Shown here: piece after piece, positions 24,442-33,393 of the stretch
Layout of the letters: every line of letters starts with the position of its first letter
Position numbering within the stretch: the stretch's first letter is position 1
Source: Sphingobacterium griseoflavum
GTDB taxonomy: Bacteria; Bacteroidota; Bacteroidia; Sphingobacteriales; Sphingobacteriaceae
Direction: 5' to 3'
Assembly: GCF_014653155.1 (NCBI RefSeq)
Contig: NZ_BNAF01000004.1
Location: forward strand, 281,351 to 345,350
DNA length: 64,000 bases
Program-made: the position numbers and the translations under genes
The notes under the pieces: model-generated
What the model saw: only the letters and a program-made list of their open reading frames with translations
The model's database searches: none
Told to the model about the DNA's origin: nothing

Positions 24442-26298
24442 ATGGCTTCAGGACTATTTCAGCACGCGCTTATCTATTTGGGGACAGCGATCGTTTTTGT
24501 TCCGATATCGAAAAAACTTGGTATAGGAAGCGTACTCGGTTATCTCATTGGCGGTATTTTGGTTGGTCCATTTGCGCTCGGATTGATCGGCACCGAAGGG
24601 CACGATGTGATGCACACCGCAGAATTTGGAGTCGTGATGATGCTTTTTATCATCGGACTGGAATTGAATCCCGCCCAATTTTGGAAAATGCGTGCTAAGA
24701 TCGTGGGGCTGGGCGGTTTGCAGATGCTGCTTACGGCGGTGCTGCTTTTTATGTTCTTATACCTCGCATTGTCCTTTTCTTTTAAGGCATCGCTTGCCCT
24801 CGCGTTATCGTTTGCCATGTCGTCTACCGCCATCGTCTTGCAAACACTGAAAGAAAAGCTGCTCGATAAGACACCTGCAGGTCAACATGCGTTCTCCGTA
24901 CTACTTTTTCAGGACATCGCCGTCATCCCCATTTTAGCGGTGCTTCCGCTATTGGCTCTTCAAAGTGCCGGTGGCGACACGCCCGCACATCGTTTGCCGC
25001 CATTTCTATCTTTCTTGGATCAATATCCTAGTCTATTACTGCTCGCTGCAGTGGGCTTCGTGTTTATATTGAGCAGGTATCTGTTGCCGTTAGTACTCCG
25101 TGTTATCGCAAAAGTACAGATGCGGGAATTGTTTACCGCGGCAGCGCTATTTTTTGTCATTGGTATCGCCTGGCTGATGGAGTCCGTGGGCATAAGTGCT
25201 GCTCTGGGTGCTTTTATGGCCGGCGTATTGCTCGCCAATAGCGAATTTCGCCATGAGTTGGAAGCGGATATCAATCCGTTTAAAGGTTTGCTTTTGGGCG
25301 TTTTCTTTACTGCCGTCGGATCCACCATCAACTTTGCGGTGATCGCAGCAGATCCGGCAAGGGTTTTCAGCATCGTGCTTATCCTGATGACGGTGAAGTG
25401 GATCGTATTGTATTTCTTGGGAAGACGGTTCAGGCTCGTTGCCGACCAACAGCTACTCTTTGCATTTCTCTTATGCCAGGTTGGTGAATTTGCTTTTGTG
25501 CTGTTGGCCTCTATTGCACAATTAGGTATTGTCCCAAAACAGGAACTGGACTTGTTTATGGCCGTGGTAACCATCAGTATGATGGTTTCGCCTTTATTGC
25601 TTTTTGTGTATGAACGGTTTGTAGCCCCCCGCTTCACCAACGATAAAAAGACTCCCGTAGCCTACGACGCGATGGAGGCAGCACACCATGTTATTCTTGT
25701 AGGGTTTGGACATTTTGGAAGCACTATTGGTCGTTTCCTGCGAGCCAACAACACCCACGCCACCATTATCGATAGCGATAGCGAACGCGTGAATCTGCTT
25801 CGTAAAATGGGTTTTAAAGTTTTCTATGGCGATGGTACGCGCCTTGACTTGCTCGAATCTGCCGGTGCAAGCGACGCGCAAATACTTATTTCTGCCATAG
25901 ACGATCCACATACGAACATGGAGCTATCGGAGCTGCTTCCGAAGCACTTTCCAAATTTGAAGCTGTTTGTAAGGGCTAAAAACAGATACGATGCCTATGA
26001 ATTAATGGACAAGGGGATCACCCATGTCCACCGTGAATCATTGATCGATTCGGTTTATATGGGTGTGGATATCCTTTCTGAGCTGGGGCACCGGAAATAT
26101 ACCTTGCACCGAAAGGCTCAAGATTTCATCAAATATGACAACGAAGCCTTGGAAAAGCTCTATCGGCACCGGAAAAGCGACGGATATATTAGCCGTTTAC
26201 GTGCAGAAACGGAACTGCAAGAGCGTCTTCTGCAAGAAGACAAGCAGTTTTTGGCGAAAGCGGAAGATAGCGCATGGGATTCCAGCCATCGAAATTAG
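24442..26298 (+). CDS. KefB/KefC-type potassium:proton antiporter (CPA2) with RCK domain
   Basis: The 618-residue protein has about 12 membrane helices (1-385) with the CPA2 pattern: GSVLGYLIGGILVGPFALG near the start and SFAMSSTAIVLQTLKEK (about 125). A cytoplasmic RCK/TrkA-N domain follows (about 412-530): HVILVGFGHFGSTIGRFLRA, then the acidic IIDSDSERV and YGDGTRLDLL that bind nucleotide. The length matches KefB/KefC (about 600-620). It should export K+ in exchange for H+ in the inner membrane, gated by electrophile or glutathione adducts in characterised relatives. It is coupled with the kefF-like gene (6-bp gap). Confidence 0.93.
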   Translation: MASGLFQHALIYLGTAIVFVPISKKLGIGSVLGYLIGGILVGPFALGLIGTEGHDVMHTAEFGVVMMLFIIGLELNPAQFWKMRAKIVGLGGLQMLLTAVLLFMFLYLALSFSFKASLALALSFAMSSTAIVLQTLKEKLLDKTPAGQHAFSVLLFQDIAVIPILAVLPLLALQSAGGDTPAHRLPPFLSFLDQYPSLLLLAAVGFVFILSRYLLPLVLRVIAKVQMRELFTAAALFFVIGIAWLMESVGISAALGAFMAGVLLANSEFRHELEADINPFKGLLLGVFFTAVGSTINFAVIAADPARVFSIVLILMTVKWIVLYFLGRRFRLVADQQLLFAFLLCQVGEFAFVLLASIAQLGIVPKQELDLFMAVVTISMMVSPLLLFVYERFVAPRFTNDKKTPVAYDAMEAAHHVILVGFGHFGSTIGRFLRANNTHATIIDSDSERVNLLRKMGFKVFYGDGTRLDLLESAGASDAQILISAIDDPHTNMELSELLPKHFPNLKLFVRAKNRYDAYELMDKGITHVHRESLIDSVYMGVDILSELGHRKYTLHRKAQDFIKYDNEALEKLYRHRKSDGYISRLRAETELQERLLQEDKQFLAKAEDSAWDSSHRN

Positions 26299-26370
26299 AT
26301 GTGCTTTTGCGTGGATATTCCCCTGCGATCTCGTCTGATGCTAACGTTTCTTAACGCTTCCTCTTTGCTG

Positions 26371-27900
26371 TTAATCCTTTGGCATGACCTTGTATGTCGG
26401 ATCTTCCAGCATATTCACATCGATTATGGTCGCTGCGTTGGATAGCAGCTTTCTGCAATCGGCACTCAAGTAGCGCAGGCTCACCTTTTTGCCGAGGCGG
26501 GCATACTTGCCTGTTAGCTTATGGAGTGCATCTATTGCAGACATATCGACAACCCTGCTTTCCCGGAAATCGATTACGATCTCCTGCGGATCGTCATCGA
26601 CATCGAACTTGTCCATGAACGCGGTGGTGGAGCCAAAGAAGAGGGGGCCGTAGATTTCATAATGCTTAATACCAGAGCCGTCTACGTATTTACGTGCCCG
26701 GATACGTTTTGCATTGTCCCATGCGAAAACAAGCGCAGCAATGACCACCCCGACCAGCACAGCGAGTGCTAGATTGTGCAGCAATACGGTGATCAGGGCG
26801 ACCAACACACCGACAAATATATCGGATTTGGGAAATTTGTTTACGATCCTAAAGCTCACCCATTGAAATGTTTCGATAGCGACGATCATCATCACACCGA
26901 CCAACGCCGCCATGGGGATTTTTTCAATTATCGAGCTACCAAATAGAATAACGGCAAGGATTGTGATGGCACCGATAAAAGCGGAAAGACGTGTTCGCCC
27001 GCCGGCATTCAGATTGACCAGCGATTGGGCTACCATGGCGCAACCGCCCATCCCGCCGAAAAAACCATTGACAATATTTGCCGTCCCTTGCGCCATGGCC
27101 TCTCGGTTGGATCTTCCTTTGCTGCCCGTTATCTCATCGACCATGTTCAGTGTAAGGAGCGACTCGATAAGGCCCACGCCCGCCATAATTAGGGAGTAGG
27201 GGAAAATAATGCGAAGTGTTTCTATGCTAAACGGAACCGATGGGATATGAAATGTCGGAAAGGCCCCACCCACGGAAGCTATATCTACCACTTTCTTTGT
27301 TTCGATGCCGAAAATAGCCACCACGGCGAATACTACCAAGATAGCGATGAGTGATGAGGGTACGGCTTTTGTCAATTTGGGTAAGCCTATAACGATCAGG
27401 ATGGTGAGCGCCGTAAGCGCGATCATCGTATAGAGTGTGTTGCCGCTCATCCAAAGACCGTCGGCTCCAGGCAATTTAAACTGCTCGATCTGGGACATGA
27501 AAATAATGACAGCCAGTCCGTTCAGAAAACCATACATGACCGGTTGAGGAATCAACCGGACGAATTTGCCCCATTTGAACAGGCCCACAGCAAACTGTAG
27601 TATGCCGGCGAGAATAACGGCAGCAAATAAATAGGCTACACCCTGGCTTGCCGCTAGGGCAATGAGTGTGATCACGGTGGCACCGGCTCCTCCCGAAACC
27701 ATACCGGGGCGGCCTCCCAACACAGAGGTGACAAGCCCCATCAAAAAGGCGGCGTACAAACCGGTGAGTGGAGAAAGACCCGCGAGGATAGCGAAAGATA
27801 GGGATTCAGGGATCATCGTCATGGCGACGGTTAAACCGGCCAAAACTTCGGTCTTGATAGGGATATGACGTAGGGATAGCGACTTGCGTGCTTTTTCCAT
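26371..27900 (-). CDS. SulP-family anion transporter with STAS domain
   Basis: From ATG 27900 the protein is 509 residues; an in-frame TTG would add 22 residues before a normal start. It shows the SulP order: IKTEVLAGLTVAMTMIPESL, FAILAGLSPLTGLYAAFLMG, VSGGAGATV, and about 12 membrane segments up to residue 410. A STAS domain occupies the end (about 420-505; DDDPQEIVIDFRESRVVDMS). Family members carry sulfate, bicarbonate or dicarboxylates. Convergent with the KefC gene. The substrate is not readable, although a sulfite exporter lies 4 kb away. Confidence 0.94.
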   Translation of the reverse strand: MEKARKSLSLRHIPIKTEVLAGLTVAMTMIPESLSFAILAGLSPLTGLYAAFLMGLVTSVLGGRPGMVSGGAGATVITLIALAASQGVAYLFAAVILAGILQFAVGLFKWGKFVRLIPQPVMYGFLNGLAVIIFMSQIEQFKLPGADGLWMSGNTLYTMIALTALTILIVIGLPKLTKAVPSSLIAILVVFAVVAIFGIETKKVVDIASVGGAFPTFHIPSVPFSIETLRIIFPYSLIMAGVGLIESLLTLNMVDEITGSKGRSNREAMAQGTANIVNGFFGGMGGCAMVAQSLVNLNAGGRTRLSAFIGAITILAVILFGSSIIEKIPMAALVGVMMIVAIETFQWVSFRIVNKFPKSDIFVGVLVALITVLLHNLALAVLVGVVIAALVFAWDNAKRIRARKYVDGSGIKHYEIYGPLFFGSTTAFMDKFDVDDDPQEIVIDFRESRVVDMSAIDALHKLTGKYARLGKKVSLRYLSADCRKLLSNAATIIDVNMLEDPTYKVMPKD

Positions 27901-28367
27901 AGCAAAAAAGGATTTTTGTAAATTAATAGCCGATCTGTCAGGCGATCGCCAAAGTAGTTGTTGCAAACTGCTGCTGCGGAAAGCAAGCAGTGTAACCGGT
28001 TAGTTAACCGGATTGATAGGAACGATATATGCTAGTGTGGTGTAACCATGGAGGTAAGCAAACGTTGATTGTGGACGAAATTATAAAAATTTATCGGTAA
28101 GTGCAAGCTTACATCCACCATCCTTTTCTTGATACCTTTTTACTTATGCGGGTTTTTGGGTGGTTTCGGCAAAACGCGCCACCCTCTCGCTGGCCGGCCT
28201 TTCGTATGGATCTCGGCCTATCTCTTCACAGACTGGGGACGCTATTTGTTTTAAAAATTGGGCATGAAAAATAGGGCATGCAGCAACTATTTCGCTGCAT
28301 AGACGTTTAAAAGGTAACAGCTACATCAGCAAGGTAAAGCCTAACATAAAATTTGACGTATTCCAAG
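27901..28367. other. intergenic, divergent promoter region with one dyad
   Basis: The spacer between the divergent SulP and DUF202 genes holds the inverted repeat CCGGTTA-GT-TAACCGG at 27996-28011, about 95 bp before the SulP start; it could be an operator. No small gene or RNA was recognised in the rest. Confidence 0.5.
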
Positions 28368-28763
28368 ATGAATGAAGAACCAAAAATGCCGCGAAGAAAT
28401 ATAAACGATCATTTGGCGAATGAACGGACATTTTTAGCATGGGTACGCACCAGTATTGCGGTTATGGGATTTGGCTTTGTCGTCGTCAAATTCTCTGTTT
28501 TTATGCAAAGGATCTCACTGTTGCTCTCCGACCATACGGTGGCCGTTCGGGGAGGGCACTCGACGACGATGGGTATTGTGCTCGTGGCCCTAGGGGCAGC
28601 AATAACGGGAGGAGCTTTCGTGAGTTTTCTGCAAACGAACAAACAAATAGAAAACGACTTTTATCGGCCCGCTACGCGTCACGTGTTGGTCTTGTGCATC
28701 GCCATCCTGACCATCGGCGCGGCGCTCATTTGGTACCTGATTGATAGTGTGCATGCACATTAA
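28368..28763 (+). CDS. DUF202 (YidH-family) inner-membrane protein
   Basis: From ATG 28368 the product is 131 residues; an in-frame TTG 15 bp earlier is less likely. DUF202 is marked by NDHLANERTFLAWVRTSIAV (about 12-31), with a further hydrophobic segment in the middle (SHSTTMGIVL region to FVSFLQTNKQ) and one at the end, three in all. The family is of unknown function, found alone or fused to other membrane domains. It stands alone here. Confidence 0.88.
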   Translation: MNEEPKMPRRNINDHLANERTFLAWVRTSIAVMGFGFVVVKFSVFMQRISLLLSDHTVAVRGGHSTTMGIVLVALGAAITGGAFVSFLQTNKQIENDFYRPATRHVLVLCIAILTIGAALIWYLIDSVHAH

Positions 28764-28907
28764 AACCTATAATCGCCTTGGCGATAAAGCTGGATTTTAT
28801 TTGATTTGCCATCGTCGCTCTCTGCGATCTATTTTTCTGCCAGCGAGATGAACGAATTTTGGTGTTCGGCGTTCTGCAGTAGAGACCATCGCTTAAAATA
28901 AAAACCT

Positions 28908-29390
28908 ATGAAAGACAGATTGGAAGATTATAACAAGATCTACGGATTCCGGGAGCATCCAGAACGCTTTGGTTTTGAGGGTAACCCAGAGCGCATCATT
29001 GTGCGCAATACAGCGCTCCGAGAGGCAGATGCATCCATTTATGTAGCATATCTTACTGAACACTATCCTGCTAGCGTAGAGCGGGAGATGGAGCAGTTTG
29101 AGAAATCCCTCACCCATATTTCGTTAATGCCGTGGCCGGAAGCGAATTCATTTTTTGAGAAGCATGGCATCACGACATTACAGACCGATATACCCTATGT
29201 AGAGCACGATGCTGTTTTCGTGCCGAAGACGTTTAGCGAATCTGAAGCCGATGCACTGGTAAAGGCTTCTGAAAAAGAACCCTTTATGCAATATTTAAAA
29301 ATTGATAAAGTCGCTAACCGGAGCAGCATATGGCTCGACGTAAGCGAGCTTCTTCACACTTATGCGCCGCACATGCATCAAAACAGTTAG
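28908..29390 (+). CDS. hypothetical soluble protein, family not recognised
   Basis: The 160-residue product (from ATG 28908) has no signal peptide or membrane segment. It is acidic with a regular mix of alpha and beta patterns, and opens MKDRLEDYNKIYGFREHPER. Coding character is good: no rival frame of this length and a clean start after a short A-T-rich leader. I recognise no domain. It stands alone between DUF202 and a lipoprotein gene on the same strand, with 144 and 173 bp gaps. Confidence 0.65.
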   Translation: MKDRLEDYNKIYGFREHPERFGFEGNPERIIVRNTALREADASIYVAYLTEHYPASVEREMEQFEKSLTHISLMPWPEANSFFEKHGITTLQTDIPYVEHDAVFVPKTFSESEADALVKASEKEPFMQYLKIDKVANRSSIWLDVSELLHTYAPHMHQNS

Positions 29391-29563
29391 TGAACTGCTG
29401 CAAGCTTTTAAGGGCTAGTTACTTGCAACTCCTGTGCTGTTGGCTGCAGATTTGGAAAAAATTAACTACATTAGTGTGTGGTAACGTGGTGACCAACTGA
29501 CTACATCGCAGAGGGAAAATGTTGCGTTTGGTTTGACGGCGCCATCATTAATTTGATTTTGTT

Positions 29564-29905
29564 ATGAAATGCTTCCCCCAATTCGTCTTTGTAACTGTGT
29601 GTCTTTTCCTGTCGGCCTGCTCATTGTATGCGCCGGTTTATTTAGGGGAGAAGTATGCACCTACGCAGCGCGTGCAAACATTCTATTCTACCAAAGACAT
29701 CAAACAATCCTTTCAGGTCATAGGCCATATGAATGCACCTACGTCTCGCACCACATCGGGGCAAGCACGAACCAAAAGATTGGTCGTAGAAAAAGCCAAG
29801 CAAATAGGAGCGGATGCGGTGGTTTTTTCGGGATTAGATCGACAGGCTAACGACAAAACTACGGATGATTACTCGATCAAAGTAGAGGTTATCAAATTCA
29901 ACTAG
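29564..29905 (+). CDS. small predicted lipoprotein (YbjQ/DUF4156-like tail)
   Basis: The 113-residue protein has a lipoprotein signal (LFLSAC, lipid Cys at 19). The mature part contains KDIKQSFQVIGHMNAP followed by VVEKAKQIGADAVVFSGLD, the pattern of small periplasmic or membrane-anchored proteins in which an 'AKxxGADAV' helix precedes the last strand (YbjQ- or DUF4156-like). Function is unknown. The start ATG 29564 fits the signal peptide. Confidence 0.72.
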   Translation: MKCFPQFVFVTVCLFLSACSLYAPVYLGEKYAPTQRVQTFYSTKDIKQSFQVIGHMNAPTSRTTSGQARTKRLVVEKAKQIGADAVVFSGLDRQANDKTTDDYSIKVEVIKFN

Positions 29906-30002
29906 TATGCCCGGCGAAGGGGGGCGGCTGCTACGAGCGCGCTTAAACACGACCGGTCGGCGCTGTCCTTTGCGTTTTCCCGTCGCCATCCAACCTAAGT
30001 TT

Positions 30003-30728
30003 TTAGAGGTTATTCGCATATAAAATAAATAAAGTGGGGAGCAGGTTATTGCACATGTGTAGCGCGTAGGCCGTGAAAAAGCCGTAACGCAACGATACCC
30101 AACTTAATAGCCAGGCGACGATAAAGTGCGGCGCTAGGTACCATGCGATGGTGAGGGGCGAGCTCTGTGTAAAATCAAAATTATAAAAATGCCAAAAGGA
30201 AAAGGCGATGGCACTTAGCCAAAGGATGCCGCGCATGTGCCTGTTTCGGACTATCAAAATTTCCTGCAAGAGGCGTGGCGATCGGACTAAGATAAGATAG
30301 ACGGCTGCTGCCGCAAAAATCGATGTGATCGATGCGGCGGAGATGCTATAAATCTGTATACGAAAAAGTAGGATGAGTATGCAAAGAAAGATTGTTGACA
30401 GCCCTGCCGCAGCTAGAGCAGGTTTTTTTTGCAAGATTCCGCGAAAGGCGAGTTCTTCGAGTAGAGGCGCTAGCAGAACAAATTCCAATATAAATGCGAA
30501 AGCTCCTGATTCGGATAGCACCATAGTGGATCCATCTGTCCCTTTTGCATCGCTGATGATATGGTGTTGCACGAGAAAGAGCTGTGCAGCGCTCCAAAGC
30601 AATTTTAGGGCATAGAAAAAGACGAGCACCTTCAATAGCACAAGCGCCCTACGCTTGAAGTTTTTGGGAACTTCATCGATCTCGTTGGGGTTGCTGCGTA
30701 GGAAATTGTAAAATTCCTTTATAATCAT
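30003..30728 (-). CDS. CPBP-family intramembrane glutamic (CAAX-type) protease
   Basis: From ATG 30728 the protein is 241 residues with about seven hydrophobic segments. The Abi/CPBP motifs are visible: EELAFRGIL (motif 1, EExxxR, about 110), FSFWHFYNF (motif 2 histidine, about 185), and HMCNNLL at the C-terminus (motif 3). The fold is that of Rce1-type membrane proteases; bacterial members act in bacteriocin self-immunity, signalling or unknown roles. ATGs at 30779 and 30821 would add 17 or 31 mostly polar residues, so the shorter form is preferred but not certain. Confidence 0.87.
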   Translation of the reverse strand: MIIKEFYNFLRSNPNEIDEVPKNFKRRALVLLKVLVFFYALKLLWSAAQLFLVQHHIISDAKGTDGSTMVLSESGAFAFILEFVLLAPLLEELAFRGILQKKPALAAAGLSTIFLCILILLFRIQIYSISAASITSIFAAAAVYLILVRSPRLLQEILIVRNRHMRGILWLSAIAFSFWHFYNFDFTQSSPLTIAWYLAPHFIVAWLLSWVSLRYGFFTAYALHMCNNLLPTLFILYANNL

Positions 30729-30968
30729 GTGTGTATCGGTAGGGTTGATCGTCTTGCTGCCTAAATTTCGTTTAGGCATTTGCAAAATACAAAAAACCTT
30801 CTTTTTTATGCATCCTAACATACAGATTGTCTTACCAGTGCCGGATATTTGACTTTTTCAGCATGTGGAGATAATGGGTTAGTATGGGTTTCAGCACACC
30901 AGCCATTCGTTTCCAAATGTATATGGTACGCTTGTTTGCGGACAAGGGCCGTAAAAAATTGTTTAGCG

Positions 30969-30998
30969 TGGCATTATCCTGCAAAATGATTAGATTTG
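30969..30998 (+). promoter_or_regulatory. candidate promoter for the 59-residue membrane protein
   Basis: TAGATTTG at 30991-30998 fits the -7 box TAnnTTTG; the -33 element 19 bp upstream is only a partial match (TGG instead of TTG). The start codon of the small gene is 38 bp downstream. Confidence 0.4.
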
Positions 30999-31035
30999 GC
31001 CATTAAATAAAAAAAATAATTGCTGTCTTAAGCTG

Positions 31036-31215
31036 ATGAAAAAAAAACTAAACCTGCCCTTGCTTTTGATATTTGTCGTGATCGCCAGTGGCGCGTGGAA
31101 GAATTTTAATTTCGAAACATTTGAATTTGAGAAATTTTGGTTGGGCATGCTGTATCTATTTACCATGCTTTTGATTGTGGTACTGATGTTTAAGCCAGAA
31201 AAGAAGAAACAATAG
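31036..31215 (+). CDS. 59-residue membrane protein
   Basis: ATG 31036 to TAG 31215 encodes 59 residues with two hydrophobic segments (about 5-19, LNLPLLLIFVVIASG, and 36-51, WLGMLYLFTMLLIVVL), separated by a short Phe-rich linker, and a lysine-rich end (KPEKKKQ). This is a typical small inner-membrane protein with the positive-inside layout. A TAnnTTTG box lies 38 bp upstream. I recognise no family. Confidence 0.6.
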   Translation: MKKKLNLPLLLIFVVIASGAWKNFNFETFEFEKFWLGMLYLFTMLLIVVLMFKPEKKKQ

Positions 31216-31515
31216 GCTTGGTGCCCCAAGACGTGTGTTATGCGGCGTGAGTTAGTTTGTAGCCTATACAGTATGGCTTCACTCTCATCAGGCTTTCATG
31301 ATTATACGCGAGCATACCCTCAACTTTTTCTGTCAACCTAACGGTGGTCGAACAATCGGCTAGTTGAACACTGCCTTACTTTTCCCCTCGTGTCATGCTG
31401 GGGTTCTGGGGCATATTGTTTGTCCCATCCTATTTGTTGTGCCTTTTATGGTTTCTTAAGCTGCATACTGCAGAATAAGGCACAGATATTGTTTTGTGTT
31501 TGGAAAGATAAAACG

Positions 31516-31701
31516 ATGAACGTAAAACGCACTTTCGGAACAATTCTCACTATACTAGGTATAGGCGGATTAATATACGCAGGTTATGGATTAATTAATA
31601 AAAGTACCGACTATGTGGCGCTGGGCGTGGTAGGTGTTATCGCCTTGATTTTTTTCTTTTCGGGCATTGGGCTGGTAAAGAACACCAAAGATATGGCCTG
31701 A
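31516..31701 (+). CDS. 61-residue membrane protein
   Basis: The probable start is ATG 31516 (MNVKRTFGTILTILGIGGLI); an upstream alternative start would add 42 residues without a signal or membrane pattern. The product has two hydrophobic helices (about 7-25 and 33-54, VALGVVGVIALIFFFSGIGL) with a short loop. Small two-helix proteins of this type (VKR-FGxxLxxLGxxGLIYAGY) are frequent in Bacteroidota and have no known function, as far as I recall. Confidence 0.68.
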   Translation: MNVKRTFGTILTILGIGGLIYAGYGLINKSTDYVALGVVGVIALIFFFSGIGLVKNTKDMA

Positions 31702-31912
31702 TGCAGCCTTGAGCCATTCGTGGATTTGGTGCAACGCTGTGCGTGTTACTAAATAATTACAATAGATCGCTTGTCTTTTAAGGAAGAATGTCCGTCTATT
31801 GGCTTAAGGAAGCCCGCTCGTCGACACGGATAACACGGTTGCCGATCGGGTCTGTCCGTTGCATACCGATCGTCAAAAACAGACGGTCGCTGAAGCGTAA
31901 ACGAATTCCAAA

Positions 31913-32146
31913 ATGTATTCTTTTATGGAGTATTTCGACCAGCAATCAGCTTATGAGTTTAAATACATTGGTGAGCGTATGTTGCGGTGTTGGCACATCA
32001 CCGGAGGCAGCATCGATATAACGGTAAACATTTTGCCTGATAAGTCGCTGCATGTGCAGTCGGCCAACGGCCCCATTTCGAAGGAAAGCAATGAGAAGTT
32101 ATTTTTGGCAATCGAGCGAGCATACACCTATTGGGGGCTGCTTTGA
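31913..32146 (+). CDS. 77-residue hypothetical protein
   Basis: ATG 31913 (or ATG 31925, MEYFDQQ) to 32146. The product is soluble with no signal; the pattern WHITGGSIDITVNILPDKSL followed by HVQSANGPISKESNEKL suggests three strands then a helix ending AIERAYTYWGLL. No family recognised. An overlapping longer frame at 31788-32021 has worse composition and is not taken as the gene. Confidence 0.5.
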   Translation: MYSFMEYFDQQSAYEFKYIGERMLRCWHITGGSIDITVNILPDKSLHVQSANGPISKESNEKLFLAIERAYTYWGLL

Positions 32147-32239
32147 TTATGTAGTTGCTGGTTAATGGGAGAGAGCCGGAGCTTGACTGACAAATGACTT
32201 TATAAGAAAGGACGATTTAAATAAATAAGTAAAAGTTGT

Positions 32240-32782
32240 ATGGACAATTTTTATGTAATAACCGGTGGCCCCGGTGTAGGTAAAACTACATTGCTCCATG
32301 AACTGGGGAAAAGTGGTTTCCGAACCGTCGCGGAAGACGCGAGGCGAATTATTCAGGATGAAATAAAAAACGATGGTGATGGTGTCCCCTGGAAAAACAA
32401 AGCATACTATACCGTGTTGATGTTGCAGGCATCGGTCGAGCAGTACGTTCTATATCGTGACAGTGATGATAGAGAAATTCATTTCTTTGATAGGGGAATT
32501 TTAGATGCTTGCTGTTACGCAGAGATGATGCACATCGATATGCCCGATGATGTACAGTATGCAGCCGCTCGGCTACGATATAATCGGAAAGTATTTATTC
32601 TACCTCCATGGAAAGAAATCTACAAGCATGATGAAGAAAGAAGACAAGATTGGAGGGAGGCCGTGTATACCTATGAGGCTATCCAATCTACCTATAGGAC
32701 GCATGGGTATGAACTTATAGAGGTTCCGAAGGAATCCGTTCAACATAGAGTCGATTTTGTTGTCAGTCAAATTCGCGGTTAG
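32240..32782 (+). CDS. AAA-family ATPase/kinase-like P-loop protein (AAA_28 type)
   Basis: The 180-residue protein starts MDNFYVITGGPGVGKTTLLH with a perfect Walker A (GGPGVGKT, residues 8-15). Then come EDARRIIQDE and HFFDRGILDACCYAE (Walker B-like acidic pair, about 80), and a C-terminal segment with YTYEAIQSTYRTHGYELIEV. Its size and order match single-domain P-loop proteins annotated AAA family ATPase, related in fold to small nucleoside or NadR-like kinases. The substrate is unknown. It is a single-gene unit. Confidence 0.85.
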   Translation: MDNFYVITGGPGVGKTTLLHELGKSGFRTVAEDARRIIQDEIKNDGDGVPWKNKAYYTVLMLQASVEQYVLYRDSDDREIHFFDRGILDACCYAEMMHIDMPDDVQYAAARLRYNRKVFILPPWKEIYKHDEERRQDWREAVYTYEAIQSTYRTHGYELIEVPKESVQHRVDFVVSQIRG

Positions 32783-33393
32783 TGCTTTTTGTGAGGTATC
32801 ACGGTAAGTGGCGTCAACCCAATGCAACTTATGCTAGGATGCAGTGCTCGGAAAGCTGGTTTGACACCTACTCTGCAGCTATCTGCGCGAAACAGATCAC
32901 AGACGCGCCTAACAACCATTATAGCCTATAGTATGAAACACAAGTAAACATATTTCAATATTTCCTGAACAAAAATTATGTTCTTCGAAAGAGGAAATTA
33001 GACAATAGATGATCACACAAACCTAACCAGACACTTTTCTATCATAGAGACGGATCTTTATCGCAGTCGGAATAATATGGGCTAGCGTATAGCTAATCCA
33101 TAGAAGATTGCTGAAATTGTCTATTTTTTTTAATTGTATCATGGCGAACGTTAGTTTTTGGCCACAGATTTATAAATGTTTTTACGTAAAATACTTTTTT
33201 TAAAAAAACTGATCCTGCGATGTAGCGCGGTGATTGGTCTATACGTTTTTATACTTGTTTTTGAATTATATCTATCTATAAATTGTTAATAGTTGTTAAA
33301 ATAACTTTTATTAACCTACATTTGCCACTGATGGAGCTAGATACCCAAGATTTACTCCATATTCTATCTGAAAAAACTAAACAAATAATCAAG
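32783..33393. other. intergenic, leader of the first SusC/SusD operon
   Basis: A 611-bp A-T-rich spacer without a convincing ORF or RNA gene. Its only clear element is the promoter at 33293-33324, which leaves a roughly 60-nt leader before the SusC start. Confidence 0.55.
33293..33324 (+). promoter_or_regulatory. Bacteroidota-type promoter for the first SusC/SusD operon
   Basis: TTG at 33293-33295 and TACATTTG at 33317-33324 are separated by 21 bp; both boxes match the TTG / TAnnTTTG consensus. Confidence 0.65.

Noticed and set aside
25020..25640. 206-codon ORF antisense to the KefC-like gene
   Set aside because: Lies opposite the membrane domain of a well-supported antiporter, with low-complexity Asn/Ser/Thr content typical of such shadows.
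31788..32021. 77-codon ORF overlapping the hypothetical gene at 31913
   Set aside because: Basic, low-information sequence in a different frame; the 31913 frame has better strand/helix patterning.
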